DNA from: Parachlorella kessleri
Lineage: Eukaryota > Chlorophyta > Trebouxiophyceae > Chlorellales > Chlorellaceae
Assembly: GCA_001598975.1 (NCBI GenBank)
Contig: BBXU01000825.1
Location: forward strand, 1-64,000
DNA length: 64,000 nucleotides
Direction: 5' to 3'
Made by a program: the position numbers and the translations under genes
The notes under the pieces: model-generated
What the model saw: only the letters and a program-made list of their open reading frames with translations
Databases searched by the model: none
What the model was told of the DNA's origin: nothing
Shown: positions 47,136 through 59,400 of the stretch, piece by piece
How positions within the stretch are numbered: position 1 is the first letter of the stretch
Layout of the letters: each line of letters opens with the position of its first letter

Positions 47136-49653
47136 CTACCTCAAGCTTGCATAGGCCTGAAGAACACGTGGAAGGTCACCAATACCCAGGCGCCGTGTAC
47201 CGCACCAGTGCTTTAAGAAGGGTGCATCATTATAACGGTCAAACAGCTCCAAGCAGCCCCGCGCAATGCGCACCAGGTCTTTGTGGTATGGGGACCGGCC
47301 TGACCCCCGGCCGGCAGGCTGTAGACATGGGTTAGGGCTAGCAGGATATCCAAATTGATAAGAAAGGAGAACTTTGCCTGCCGCATTACGGGCAGGTGTG
47401 TCAGGAGCGTTGTCAGCAGCGGCACCTGTTGGCTTCCAACTGGTGGGCTGAACCCCATCAGGCAGCAAGCAATGAGCATCTCCGCCCACATTTCAAAATC
47501 CTGCGGGCTGAAGGAATGCTCTGCAAACTCCTGGGCCAGGCCCCGTGCCGCCGGCAGCTCCAGGGCTGCCCGGCACTCCTCAGGGGGCAGGATGTCCAAT
47601 GCGCAGCAGGAGAGGCCCAGGAAAAGCTTAGAGATGCTCAGCAAGCGGTCAGTACCACCGGTAAATGTTGACTGGGGTGCCGGTTCCTCAAAGGTCTCGA
47701 GCCCACGCCGGAACAGGGCTGCAAGGCTGCCTGGAGGGCAATGCATCCACAACCTGCCGACACTGCAGCAATATAGCAAGGTAGTCACTCGTACGAAATC
47801 CAGCAGAGGTATGAAATAGCTACAAAGGGTCACATTGTACACCCTCATTCCATTCTGCCCAGCCAGACCATTTTCAGCTGTTGATGGGTGCCCTTACAGT
47901 GATCCCCAATACATTTGGCTAGCTCATGCTTTCACCCCAGCACACAACCTGGTCCTTGCACGCCTGCCTGTCAGCACTAGCTGCCTTGTTCCAAGCACCC
48001 TCACCCACCTGACAAGTGTGTCCGAGCAGGCTTGGCGGTCAAGAAAGTCCAGCTGCGACAGCAACCGCTGGAGCACCACCTCGGCCGTGCCACCCTCCTC
48101 CACATAAGGCCCCACAGCTGCCAATCCCTTGAAGCCAGCATACCGCACCAGTCCCACCAGAATATTTGCGTTATCTTGCGGTAGACTCATGGGCTGCAGG
48201 CGCACACACTCCATGAGCGCCGCTAGCTGCTCATCTGGTAGCTGCCACTGGTAGTTGCTGAGAATGGCCCACACAAAGTTAGAGACGTTCTGGTCGTACT
48301 CAGCCAGCCTCCTGCTCGCTCCGCGCTCGGCTGCCGCCACAGGGCCCTCCTGCTGTGAGCCACTACTGTTACCCCTGCTCGCGCTGCTGGTGTCAGATAC
48401 TGAAGCGGCACCAATGCTGCTGCTGCTGCTGCTGCTGCTGGCTTCTTCTTTGTCGCCATTCCCCCCGCTCTCTGGTGTAACCGGAGTGCCAGGGTCCGCA
48501 GCTGACCTTCACTTCGGTACCTTGACCTGCACCCAGCCGGGCTTGTGCGGGGGCGGCCCTGGCTTCGGCTTCAGTGCCGGGGGTGTTTGCAGGGCCCTCA
48601 TGACGCTCACAAACTGGCACACGATGCGCTGGTGCTCCTCCGGTGGGACGGGCTGCCGTAAATGGTACGCGGCCCTAGCCAGCGCTCCAAGAGCGCGGGG
48701 GTTGGCCTCTGGCAGTCGCCGCAGCGCTTCCTGCAATGCCAGCTGAAATGCCGCCTGCAGCTCGTCTCGGGTGCCACCCTTGCGGCTTGCCTGAATCGCC
48801 CGGAGACGATCAAACACGGCTGTGATCGTCACAAAATTGGCTGCCTCCTGGTTGATTGCTGCACGGAGCAGTCCTGCAGCGTCGGCGTAGGACGTTGCCT
48901 CGACAATCAATGACACATACAATGCCCCCAAGGGCGGATCCTGCACGCACACACTTACTGGTATTAACGACTGCAGGCAGCACACTGTCCGTTTGGGGCA
49001 CATATCATCAACCACACCCGTGCGCATGCTTCTGCAAGTTGTACAGGTCAGCAGTACTGCTCCCTTGGACTTGTCCTTCAGGGCATGCACTTTTGACACT
49101 CTATCTGCCGAGGTGCTGCAAGCGCACAAACTGTGATCCACACAGACACTGGGCGGCCCACCGTGCTTCGAGCCGCCGGTTTCCTGCCGACACGCAGAAG
49201 TTTGTCACTCTGCAGCATAGATGTTGCAGGCAAGCAGATCAGTTGCAGGCGTGCAGACCAGCAATGTCACAGACCCGCTGCCTCTTGCACTTCTCACAAC
49301 CTTGCCACCACATAACATCTAGGGAAGCCCACACCTTATTGTGCACAATGCTTCAGGTGATATATCCTACAATGCCCAGGCGGGGAAGGTCTCTTGCAAG
49401 CCCAACACAGGACATGTAGCTCTTTCTAAGTTTCCAGCTGCGGTGACATCACCTGTTGCTGCAGTTTACGCAGCAAGCGAGGGTTCTCCTCCACCACTCT
49501 TGCCAGCTGTGGATCGACCTCCAGCAGCCGCCGTATGCGAGGGTGGAGCGAGGGCACCTCTCTGGAGGCCTGCAGAAAAGTCCACAAAGGCGCATTGCCC
49601 AGGCTTGCCCAGGCGCCTTGCCAAAGAGCCTTGCCAAAGAGTCTCTTTTGCAA
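47136..49653 (-). CDS. organelle-type helical-repeat protein (OPR/FASTK-like), disrupted
   Basis: Resembles algal octotricopeptide/FASTK-like helical-repeat proteins that bind organellar transcripts. Segments: about 49453-49653 (LLEVDPQLARVVEENPRLLR), 48009-48940, 47136-47753; the joins between them are in phase. Repeat-like helices include LIVEATSYADAAGLLRAAIN, ALGALARAAYHLRQPVPPEE, VSNFVWAILSNYQWQLPDEQ, ANILVGLVRYAGFKGLAAVG and RQAKFSFLINLDILLALTHV. Two lesions interrupt an otherwise continuous reading: an in-frame TGA at 48509-48511 (after WVQVKVPK) inside the 932-nt exon, and a one-base frameshift at a run of five C (47304-47308 on the plus strand), after which RSPYHKDLVRIARGCLELFD continues. 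Possible readings are a decaying gene, assembly errors, or an unrecognised tiny intron. The 5' end is unresolved. The assignment is by pattern only. Confidence 0.45.
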
Positions 49654-50498
49654 GGCCCTAGCAGGGGTGCACCCCGCTCACTAGTAACGATCCTCACGAC
49701 TTTGAAGAGCATCCAGGAGCCTGCATATGACATATGTTAAGTGGAGAGAGCATGGCCAAAACAAGGCCAGGCACCCTACTAGGGCCTCAGTGAAGGCGTG
49801 CTCAGCTCTGAACAGGACGTCGCGAAGAAACAAATCCACATGACCGTGTGGCTTTCCAACCTCGTACTCCCTACCTTGCAGAGCATTGTTCTGGTCTCTG
49901 CTGGCGCACATCTTAACGAGGCAACTCGCCGTAGGCCTACCCAGCTGCGTGAATACCTGGGCACGGTTTTCGTAGATAGTGCTGGCATGAGTTCTGGCAG
50001 GAAATTGACAGCAGGCAACACAGATGTGCTGTACCTGGGTAGTCTTGGACTCTGCAGTACCAAGCTGTACCATGCCATGCCATGGTACAGCCTTGACACG
50101 AGGTGCGACTGGCACACTAGCGGGGCAGCAAGGTGGCCGCAAGGATGGAATTTCACGATTCCTCCTAGTCTGTGCTACTTGACACCTTAGAGCTCTGGAC
50201 AAAAGCTTGAAGGATAGTAGACCAGTGCACCAGCAATGCCTGTTGCTAGCAGCATAACCAGGTGCCGGTCCGCTGTTAGACTAGACTACCAGACTAGTCA
50301 CAGAGGGGGCCGCAGGAGCAGAGGGCGGGACATAGGCACCTGGCACACAATCAGTCCGCATACTGATCTGTTCACGGATTTGGAGGCAAAGGCACCTCAC
50401 TCAAAAAGTGAATCTCGAGGGTTATGAGCAGCAGTGCACCAAGGCAAGCTGTTCCAACTGCCAGGGTGAATTCCACGTGCCCGTGCCACTCCAGACGC
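49654..50498. other. no gene assigned
   Basis: On the minus strand there is an open stretch containing IYENRAQVFTQLGRP and DQNNALQ before a donor-like AAG|GTAGGG. It may be an upstream exon of the helical-repeat gene, but nothing recognisable supports it. Confidence 0.35.
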
Positions 50499-53269
50499 TC
50501 AGCTCACCCCATGGCTCACCCCAGGAACATCAAGACAAGTCCTTGTGATGCTGATCACTTGAGCAAGGGGCGCATCCGTGCGCACGGCCTGGCTATCGAT
50601 GTGGGTGGCGCACGCAGAGTAGCCCCTGCAAAGGGTACTTGATGCAGACTTAGATGTGTGGTCAAGTCTAGTCATCTGCGCTCTAGCAGTAGGACTGCAC
50701 AACAAACCGTCCCAGAGGCAAACCAAGTGGCTACTGACTCGAAATGTGCCCTGTGCTCAGCCCTTGGCATAATGGCCCTTACCTCTTAGTGAGAGCTGAG
50801 ATAAGTGTATTGCGGGATGGAGGACGCCGTAGGCGCCCTCTGCTGGCGATATCATTCATTGTAAAATGCCTGCCATGGGCAACATCAGCAGTACTATCAG
50901 GATTGCAGCATCCAGCGAAGCCTTGACTACTCTGGGGAATTTGGTGCCCGCCCAACAGACCTGCATGACTAGTGTTACCCGCTACCACTGGCATCCCACA
51001 ATACCTCAGAAGCAGCCTCACAGGGGGTGCCGCGACAACCACAGACGGCCCGCCTGCATGCAGAGCCAGATCCCAGCCTCACAGTCGCGTACCATGGTGG
51101 CAGCCTGGGATCGCTCTCCCCAACCAGCAGCTGCAGCAGCTCCCCCAGGCTCCTCACGCCACCCGGCTTCTTAGTTTGTGGCAGGGCAGCTGCGCAGCTG
51201 TCACGGCCTTGCCAGCCGTGCTGCTCCGCCAGAGCAGCCAGTTGTTCTAGATGCTGGCGGTCTTGCAAGGGGCCCACCCAGAATGGGCCTGAGAGGGACG
51301 GGGTGGCCCCCTTAAGAGCCCTGCAAAGTCAGGAGCCTTGCAGTATAACCCACAGGGCATCCATTCGGCAGCACGATAGGGCTTGGAGGCGTCCACCAGC
51401 AAATGTCCCGAACTTGAAAGGTATTGTTGCCGACACAGGTAACAACATAAAGGCTCAAAATGGCGCTGTGCAACCTGCTGCGTCCTTACTGACTTGTTTG
51501 CCAGGACTGCTGCTAGACCGCTCCACCCAGCAGTAAAACGCTCCCCAGTTTCACCATTGTACACCACAAAGCCGAGCTGCCCCTGCATGGCCTCAATGTC
51601 TTTCCGGCTTTGTGGCACCCCCACTTGGACCATGACACGGTAGACAGGGCCGTGTGGTGCGTAGAGGGACCACAGAGGTGTTAGCACAAGGCCACGCTGT
51701 AAAGCCTCTCTGCAGGCCACCCCAAGCAGCATTCGTAAGCCCTGCATAAGCGATAGTTGAAGACTTTTTATGCAAGACCAGTGCATCAAAATAAGCACTT
51801 GGTCATTGTTCTCCAATCTTGCCTGCATGCTGTGGCACTCAGCGTGCGTCTAAGGATCGAGCGGGGCAACAGACAGATGGGCACGTAGCGCTCTCCCCAC
51901 CCCATCGAGCAGATAGCAGCGCAAAAACCTACATATTTAATGGCCAAGCTTGCTAAGTACTACAGCAGTGTGCCCATCACACCTGCTCGTTTGCATGGGG
52001 GACAGGAGCCAGGTGCATGCCCAGCAGGGAGAGCGCGCTGGCCGGGTCCCTGCCTGCCGCCACAGGGCCTGCCGTGCTGGTCAGGCACAGCATGCCGCCA
52101 TAGCGCAGCGCTCCCAGCGCAAGCCCCACAAAGGAGGCATTCCCGCCAAAACTGTCAATATCTATCAGGTCAAAGTGCTGCCGTTGCAGGGCACACCACA
52201 TCAGCAGCCTGCACAGGAGGAGGGTGCCAGGTGGTCAAAATGCCCCTTGTCCCTTGGCAACAACACAGTTTGCAGCACACGACCAGGCAGGTTGCTCATT
52301 CTGACAGCACCTGGTGATATTGCTCACCTTCCCCCCTCCTCATGTGTCACCCTGGCCACCGGCAAGCCACCGCCTGCTGATTCACACTCTGCCTCCCTTG
52401 AGAGCTGCCAATCCCACGCTGGCCCATCCATGAGCGGCAGCTGCACTTGCTTCACCTGGGCACCAGCTCCTACACTTGTTCCCGAGCTGCTGCCTTCTGC
52501 TCCTGATGCTGCCACAGCCGCTGAGATGTTAGCTGCTAAGGCAGCATGGGTAGCGGGGCTGCAGTCATTGCACCATATGCTGGTGGCGCCTGCCTGCTGC
52601 AAGTATCGCATGCCTCGTACCCCGCTGCCTGACATGAGGTCGAGTACATGTAGAGCGCCTCCCCGCTTCTTACGCAGGAGGGTGGCGGAGAGGGTGGCAA
52701 GGTCACGGGAAAAGATGGACTGGGGACGGAAGAAAGAAGATCCTGTGGGCAAACAGCAGGGCTCCGTGTAAGGCTTGCTCCCAAGGCAGTAAGAAGTGTC
52801 CACCAAGGCAAGCCAAGTCGGGCAGTGGCTATGGCCCACAGGGAGGGCCCACCAACCGAACATGACCCAGCACGCTCAGGTTACAAAGTTTGAAGAGCAG
52901 GAGTTGGGGCCCTCGTCTTACCATTATAGGTCCCTTCACCTCGGCAGAAGCACTGACCTGGCTGGAAGACTATGCCCCTCTCCTGAAGCAAGTCTGTTGC
53001 ACGTGCAGCAGCCACGTGATCACCGACTACGGCTTTGGACTCTCCAGAACGATACTTCTGATAACATCCTCGGCGTGGGAAGACTGCTGGAAGGGAGTAG
53101 GGCGGTGCTGTGACAAGCGGCATACAGAAGGGCAGTGCGCAAGGTTGCATTTACACCAGACAATGCTGTAGTAACTCAAAGGTGATCCCACTCGATTGGA
53201 AGGTGGAGCTTTCAGGCGTCCACGTGCTGCCAGCCTGGCTGCCTGCCTGCCTGCGCTGCCACGTGGCAT
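50499..53269 (-). CDS. tRNA guanine-26 dimethyltransferase, cyanobacterial/plastid type (Trm1)
   Basis: SAM-dependent Trm1-family enzyme that forms N2,N2-dimethylguanosine in tRNA. The sequence follows the cyanobacterial subfamily, so a plastid enzyme is likely. Resolved exons: 52922-53057, 52328-52742, 51983-52208, 51490-51741; then a piece near 51000-51280 and a last one near 50499-50640, whose joins I could not settle. MPRGSAGRQAARLAARGRLK at 53269 reads like a transit peptide and is a tentative start. Family blocks: ERGIVFQPGQ.., FFRPQSIFSRDLATLSATLL, motif I VLDLMSGSGVRGMRYLQQAG, FDLIDIDSFGGNASFVGLAL, YGGMLCLTSTAGPVAAG, GPVYRVMVQVGVPQSRKDIE, GFVVYNGETGE, WVGPLQDRQHLEQLAALAEQ and GYSACATHIDSQAVRTDAPL (the ATHIxPQAIKTDA signature). 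A Ser/Gly-rich insert separates motif I from the catalytic block. Family is firm; exon limits at the 3' end are approximate. Confidence 0.8.
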
Positions 53270-53401
53270 GTGTCATGAGAAGAAGACGCTGCGGGACTTC
53301 CAAGGCTTCCCATCCTTCTATAACACGTAAGGCTTTTTATTCGTTTCCTGCCATCCAAGGTCGGTATCAAGGGAGTTGCAACTTATCTAGCGAGGCCTGG
53401 G

Positions 53402-56400
53402 ATGGAGGACGATGAAGACATTCTCAAGTCTGCAACGCTTCAAAGGGAGTTGGGTTCTCCAAGATACTCAGGACCTCAGGTCTGTGCTAGGCAGGAGTAC
53501 TGAGCTCGTTGTGGTGTTGCTACCCTGCAGTTGCTTGCTAGCCTGGCCTCCAAGGCGTTGCTGATTGCCCCCCTCATAAACCTCTAGCTCACTTTCCTCC
53601 CCATCACGCGACACGCAGCGTTCAAGGCGGCAGCGGCTGGGGTTTTCTGACACCACGGCTCGGAAGCTCTCAGTGGAGGCCATCCTGAGGGGGCACCGTG
53701 GCTGCGTTAACCGCCTGGCCTGGAATGAAACCGGCACCCTGCTGGCATCTGGCTCTGATGACAGACAGGTAGCAGCGAGGCAGTCAAGTCTAAAATAATG
53801 GGGCACCGCCACCCGACCACAGTGCCGTGAGTCCCCCGCACATGGAGCCAATAAAGTGCCAGGGTGTACCGCGTCCACAAACCCCACGTTCAAGGCAGGG
53901 CTAGACAGTATTGGCCAAGGCTTGGTGCACGCTGGCCAGCCAGGCCAGGCCAGTCTAGTCCACCCAGTGCCCAGCCAGCGGGCAAGCGCGGACGACATAG
54001 ACATGGCGCTGAGGCAGTGTTGTGTACCCATCTTACCAGCCCAACTTCCGCCTCCCTCCCGCCATTCAATCCCTCCCTCGTCCTTGCAGATCCTCATCTG
54101 GCACTACCCAGATACCCAGCACCCGCCCTTGGTCATCGACACCCAGCACCAGGCCAACATCTTTGGGGTCAAGTTCCTGCCTGCCTGCGGAGACAAGCGC
54201 CTGGTGTCAGGGGCCATGGACTACACAGTCCAGCTGCACACCCTGGACAGGTGTCCCTTGGCAGGCGCTCCTGAGATGCTGGGGGTAGGCGCCATGGGGA
54301 GCCCGCGGCCGCCACACAGCCATCGGCGGCCCAATGCGGCGACGGTGGTGTTCAACTGCCACAGGGGACGCGTCAAGGTGAGTGGTGGGTGACAGGGTGG
54401 ACTGAGCACACGGGTTGCAATTGTGGGAGCGCCGAAGGAATCGGGGTGTGAGCTCTGCAAACGGAGTCCTAGAAGGGGAGTTCTCGAGCTGCATAGCCAT
54501 GACTTGAAGGTGGGCGGCACGACTCGAAATCTCTTAATGGTCTCCTGCTTCTAAGTGGGGGCACGCTCAGCTGGTCCATGCGTACCAGCCACTCCGGCAT
54601 TCAAATGCGGGGCTTTGCAGTCTGAGCGTGGGTCAACCTCCACGATACCATGGTGCAATGCGCGCATTGCATCCATCTCTGTTATCTTCCTCAAGGGTGC
54701 TGGTTGGGTATGCTGCCACCCATGCTTCCCCAACCGCCCGCAGGGTGTTGAGGTGGAGCCCGGCAACCCCCACCTGTTCTGGTCAGCCAGCGAAGATGGG
54801 ACTGTGCGCCAGTTTGACATCCGCTTGAGGTGCGGCGTGACTGAGCCTGGTGGCCTGCCTACATGGCGCAGCTCCGTCTCCAAATGGCACACTGCTGTCT
54901 GACCCCTCCCTGTCACATGCATTTCCATCTTAAATGGCACATCACACCCCGGGGCGTGCCTCCCAACCTGTGCAAGGGGGTGAACCCTATTTGTGTAGAT
55001 AACTCTCTCTCGGCGTTCCCCCTTCCTGTCAAGTGCATTCCCGCTTGATTCCCCAGCTCCATATGTTATCTCACGACAAGCCAGGTGCCTGATATTAGAA
55101 GCCATGCCGCTTCCCGTTTTCCCCCCGCAGCACCGCCACGCAGCGCGACTACTCCTCCCCCAACATGCTTCTGGCACTCCCCGGCAAGGCCCCAGGCCGG
55201 CACCTGGAGGTCAAGTCGATTGCACTCAACAAGGTGGCTCCCCACCAGCTGGCGGTGGGGGCGGGGGACCAGTACGTGCGGCTGTACGACCGGCGCGTCA
55301 TGAGCCTAGGTGGGCCGGCTGGAGCGTGTTTGGATTTTTGTGGTGGTGGCGGGGGACGCTGGGGCTGGGCCGTGTGCCCTTGGAAACATACGACGTTGGA
55401 GTGCGGTGCTGCAGATGCGAGGGCGAGGGTTGTGGAGGCTTGCATGCCTGAAGGACAGGTCTGTTGTCAAGCGGGGCAGCAGTGTGCCCAGGTTTGCAGT
55501 GCTGGTTTTGTGGCCCTGCTAAAAACTACTGTGACTAAGGCTGGCTCCTCGGGGACCTCCTTCCCTGGTGAGGGCTGCCTGGCCGGCCATTTACCATCTG
55601 CATAACCTGGGTAAGCATGTGCCGTCCCCATGCACCGTGGTATACAAAAACGGTCGAGACTGCCCGGTGGAAGGAGACGTGCCCGGGCCAGCTGTGCCTG
55701 TTGCCTGCCTGCAGGCACCCCTCGGGGGTCGGGCGCCGCCCAGGCAGAGCCGGTGCTGAAGCTGGCGCCGCCGCACTTGTGCCTGGGGCAGGCCACCCCC
55801 CGGGCCCCATCCCGCATGCACACCACCTGTGTGGCTTTTGGCAGCCGCGGGGACAAGGTGTGCTGGGCTGCAGCCGGCTGACTCTTGCAGGGGCTGGGCC
55901 GACGTGTGCGTGGGGTTGCATTGCATGCCTGACAGAGCCTGTGGAGGCACGCTGAGCTTGGTAACCTTGCCCTGTGGCAACCAAGGTGGTGCAGCCAGCA
56001 GCCCGGGGGGGTCTTTGCCCAGCAAGCAGCGATTGTGAACCGAATGTCCACTTGGCACTGCCCCTGCCAACCGAAGCCTGCCTCCCTTGCCACTGTAAGC
56101 TTGGCAGGTGTCTGTAAGGGCCTCACCTACCCTGCTTTCCTCGCTTGCAGGTGGTAGCAACCTACCACAACGACCACGTCTATGTGTTTGACGTCACCAC
56201 CTGCAGTAGAGATCCAGTTGCCCTTCACTCCCCTCCAGCCAGCCCTCCCGCCCAGCGCCCAGCAACAGCAGCGGGAGCAGCAGCAACATGGTCCCCCGCT
56301 GCTCCACCCCTGCCTGCCCAGTCCCCAGCCCCAGACCTCGACTTCTTCCAGCCAGGGACTGAGGCAGCCAAGGGGCTGCCGGGGGACCGGCTGAGGGTGC

Positions 56401-59400
56401 AGCGGGGGCCGCCGGGCGGCGGGGGCGTCAACGGTATTGCAGACGGCATGGCGGGGGAAGCTGACGGAGGGGGGTTGCCGCTGATGCTGCCGGCCGCAGC
56501 TGAGGCGGCCAAGGCTGAGGGCAACCTGCGCTACTTCAACAAGCAGGTAGGCACACGCCTGCAGGGTGCTGGCGAAGGACGGCTCCTTTTGAGTCGTGTA
56601 GGGCTGCTTCCGCCGATGAGGGTTTTGTGTTGCAGGAGCCTCTGCTCTCCTCTGCAATGTCAGGCAAGTGGCTGGTAGGTTTGCGGCGGGGGACATTCCT
56701 TTGCTGGGTAGAACACCACTAGCTGGCCTACCCAGCCTTTGCTTCCATGCTGCCAGCAAGGCATGTGGATGAGCAGCACCTCTTGGCTGCTGGTGCAGTA
56801 CCCTGCCTCCATCCAGCAGTACAGCCGGGCCATCCAGCTGGCACCCTGGGCTGCCGTGCTCTACACCAACAGGTAGGTTGGCAGCCCTTGGTGGCTGCAT
56901 GCTGTGCTTTTGGCTCGGGCTGGATGGAAGTCAGGCCTCTCTGCCTCTTCTTCTGTTCAGATGGGCTTGCCCCATTGCAGGACTGCAGCATGCTTCAAGT
57001 CGCCTAGCGGACTTCTGGTGTGCAAGCAGCGCCGAGGCAGCCCAGCCTGCCGTGGCCTGCTTGCCCGCACCTGTGCCCGGGCCCTCAGAGGGTGCTTTCG
57101 CCTTCGCCAACTGGTTGCCAAGCACTGCTGCTGCCGCGGCAGGGCGCTGGCGCTGCTTCACCGCGGCTGGGAGGGCGACGCCATGGCCGCGCTGCGCGAC
57201 TGCGAGGCGGCGCTGGGCCTGGACCCCGCCGCCATGAAGACCCACTTCCGGCGGGTGCAGGCGCTGCTGGCCTGCAAGCTGCTCAAGGTACTGTCGCAGC
57301 GAGAGTGGGACCCCGGGAGGGTGTATGAGGATTTGCGGGGGAGTTGGAGGGCTTGACATGCGCGCGGCTTGCTTGTGGCTGGGTGTTTGCGCAGGAGCAG
57401 CGGTTGTGGAGGGGTTGGCATATGGCAGGATGGGTGGTTTTTCAACCATGCTCCTCCGATCATTGCGTGCCCCAGTATTGTATCGTCCTGAACCACATGT
57501 AGATCAGGCCTTTCTCCTCTGGGGACTTGCCTGGACTGGTGGTGCTCATTTTGGCATGGTGCTGTTATCCATCACCCCATGCGCAAACTCTAGCTGGTCC
57601 ACTTGACGGCTTCCACTGGTGTGCAGTCTGCCGAAGCCGCCACGCGGATTTTTCGGCGGCAGTTCCCCGAGGATGCTGGCGAGGAGCTGGCGGGGGTGGA
57701 GGACCAGGTGGCGGCACAGCTGGCACAGCGCGCCCAGCGCGACGAGATGCGGCGCCAGCAGCGTGAAAGCAGGCGGCAAGCGCGGCGGCGGCAGGTGGGC
57801 TGCCACAGTTTAAAGTCTGGCTCCTGAGGTGGCTGCTGGAGGGACGGTGCAGCGGGCTTGATGAGGGAGGGGGCCCTGGGTAGTGTAGGGGGCGTATGCA
57901 CAGCACACTGTGGATTGGGCACTGGTCTTGGGATAGGTTTGCTCAACTGCGTGGGCAGGGTTTGGGGAGGCATGCTTGCTACGAGTAGCGATACCAGGGT
58001 GTTGGGCTGCACACCCAATGGGACTCCCAGCCCTCCACCCATGCTCACTTGAGCATCATGCGTGCTGGCCACAGGGGCTGAACCTGGAGCGAAGGAGCAA
58101 CCCCCAACCTGCCGCCCCCAGCAGCCAAGCAGCCGCTCAGCGCCCTGTCCCAGACACCGAAGCTGCTGCCGCTGCTGGGTCATCTCGCATGGAGGTTGAG
58201 CCGCCCAGCCCAGCAGGCAGAGCAGGTAGGCAGGCACGCGCGGCAGGCACAGCAGGCTCGCCAGGCTCCCCCAGTTCCAGCTCGCTGGCTACTTCCGACC
58301 TGGCAGCCAGCTCCCCATCAACATCCGGAGGAGCCTCCCCAAGCTCAGCGGGCGCAGCAGGGGCAGCAGGCACAGCAGGCGCGGCAGGGAGGGCCCAGCA
58401 AGCTGCCAGGGATACCTCCAGCGCCCCCCCTACACCCCAAGCTGGCGCTGCAGGCGCGCCCCATGCAGCATCCTTTGCTCGAGCGGACGGACCAGCAGGT
58501 GCAGCAGCCGCAGCACCACTAGCAGGGGCGGCAGGAGGAGGCATGGGCGGCAGTGCGGAAGTCGGGGGAGGGGGTGCAGCAGCAGCAGCAGCAGCAGTGG
58601 GGGCGGCGGCGGCAGTGGGCACACCGTCTGGTCCCTCAGCTCACCCGGGTAGCCCCGGGAGAGGTGCCAGGCTGGGTGGAGGCGGTGACGGGATGGCTGC
58701 TGGTGGGGGGCCCCTGGGTGAGCTATGTGTACATAGGTGGGGCGTTTGCCTGTGCACAGTGCCAAATGACGAGGGCTGGCACGGTAGTCCCCGTGGGAGG
58801 GAGGCTGGGTATGCAAGCCTGGCAGCCAGCAGTCTTAGGACCTTACCCCCTTGCATGAGCAGCATGCCATGAAGAAGCACGTGGGTCCTGTCGCCAGCAA
58901 GCTGACCCAGCACGTGTGGAGGCGGGTGCAATTGTCTTGTCTATGCGTCCATCCTTCGTGCCATTGACCGGAATGCTGCTGTTTGGTGTCCCAACGTTGG
59001 CAGCAGAGGGTCCAATGCGGGCAAGGCGCGGCCCAGACTCAGACTCCGATGCAGACTGGGTGGACCTGTGGGGAGGCAGCAACTCCAGCGAAGAGGAGGG
59101 TGAAGATGGGTGGGAGCCGGATGTTGACCAGCAGTACGCAGAGGCGTTAGAAAGGTAGGTGGGCGGGTGGACGGCGTAGTTGGGTATATATGGGGGTGGC
59201 ACACGTCCTCCCCCAGGCAGCGCTCTGCTGTGGCAGTTGCACTTTACGTGTAGCTTCTCACATCCCATTGCGCTGGTGCCCTGTGTCATGGTCCGTCGCG
59301 AAGCAGTAACCTTATGTCAGTTCTGCGCCCCAGTTAGTGCTGCGGGCAGCTTCATTGCCACCCTGTCGCTGCTTGACATGGCTCACCAGGGGTTTGCACC

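Noticed and set aside
56640..56669. Possible small extra exon (EPLLSSAMS) between WDTC1-like exons 7 and 8
   Set aside because: It would need a GC donor and shift the phase. Joining 56546 directly to 56799 keeps the TPR helix intact (NLRYFNKQ then YPASIQQYSRAI).
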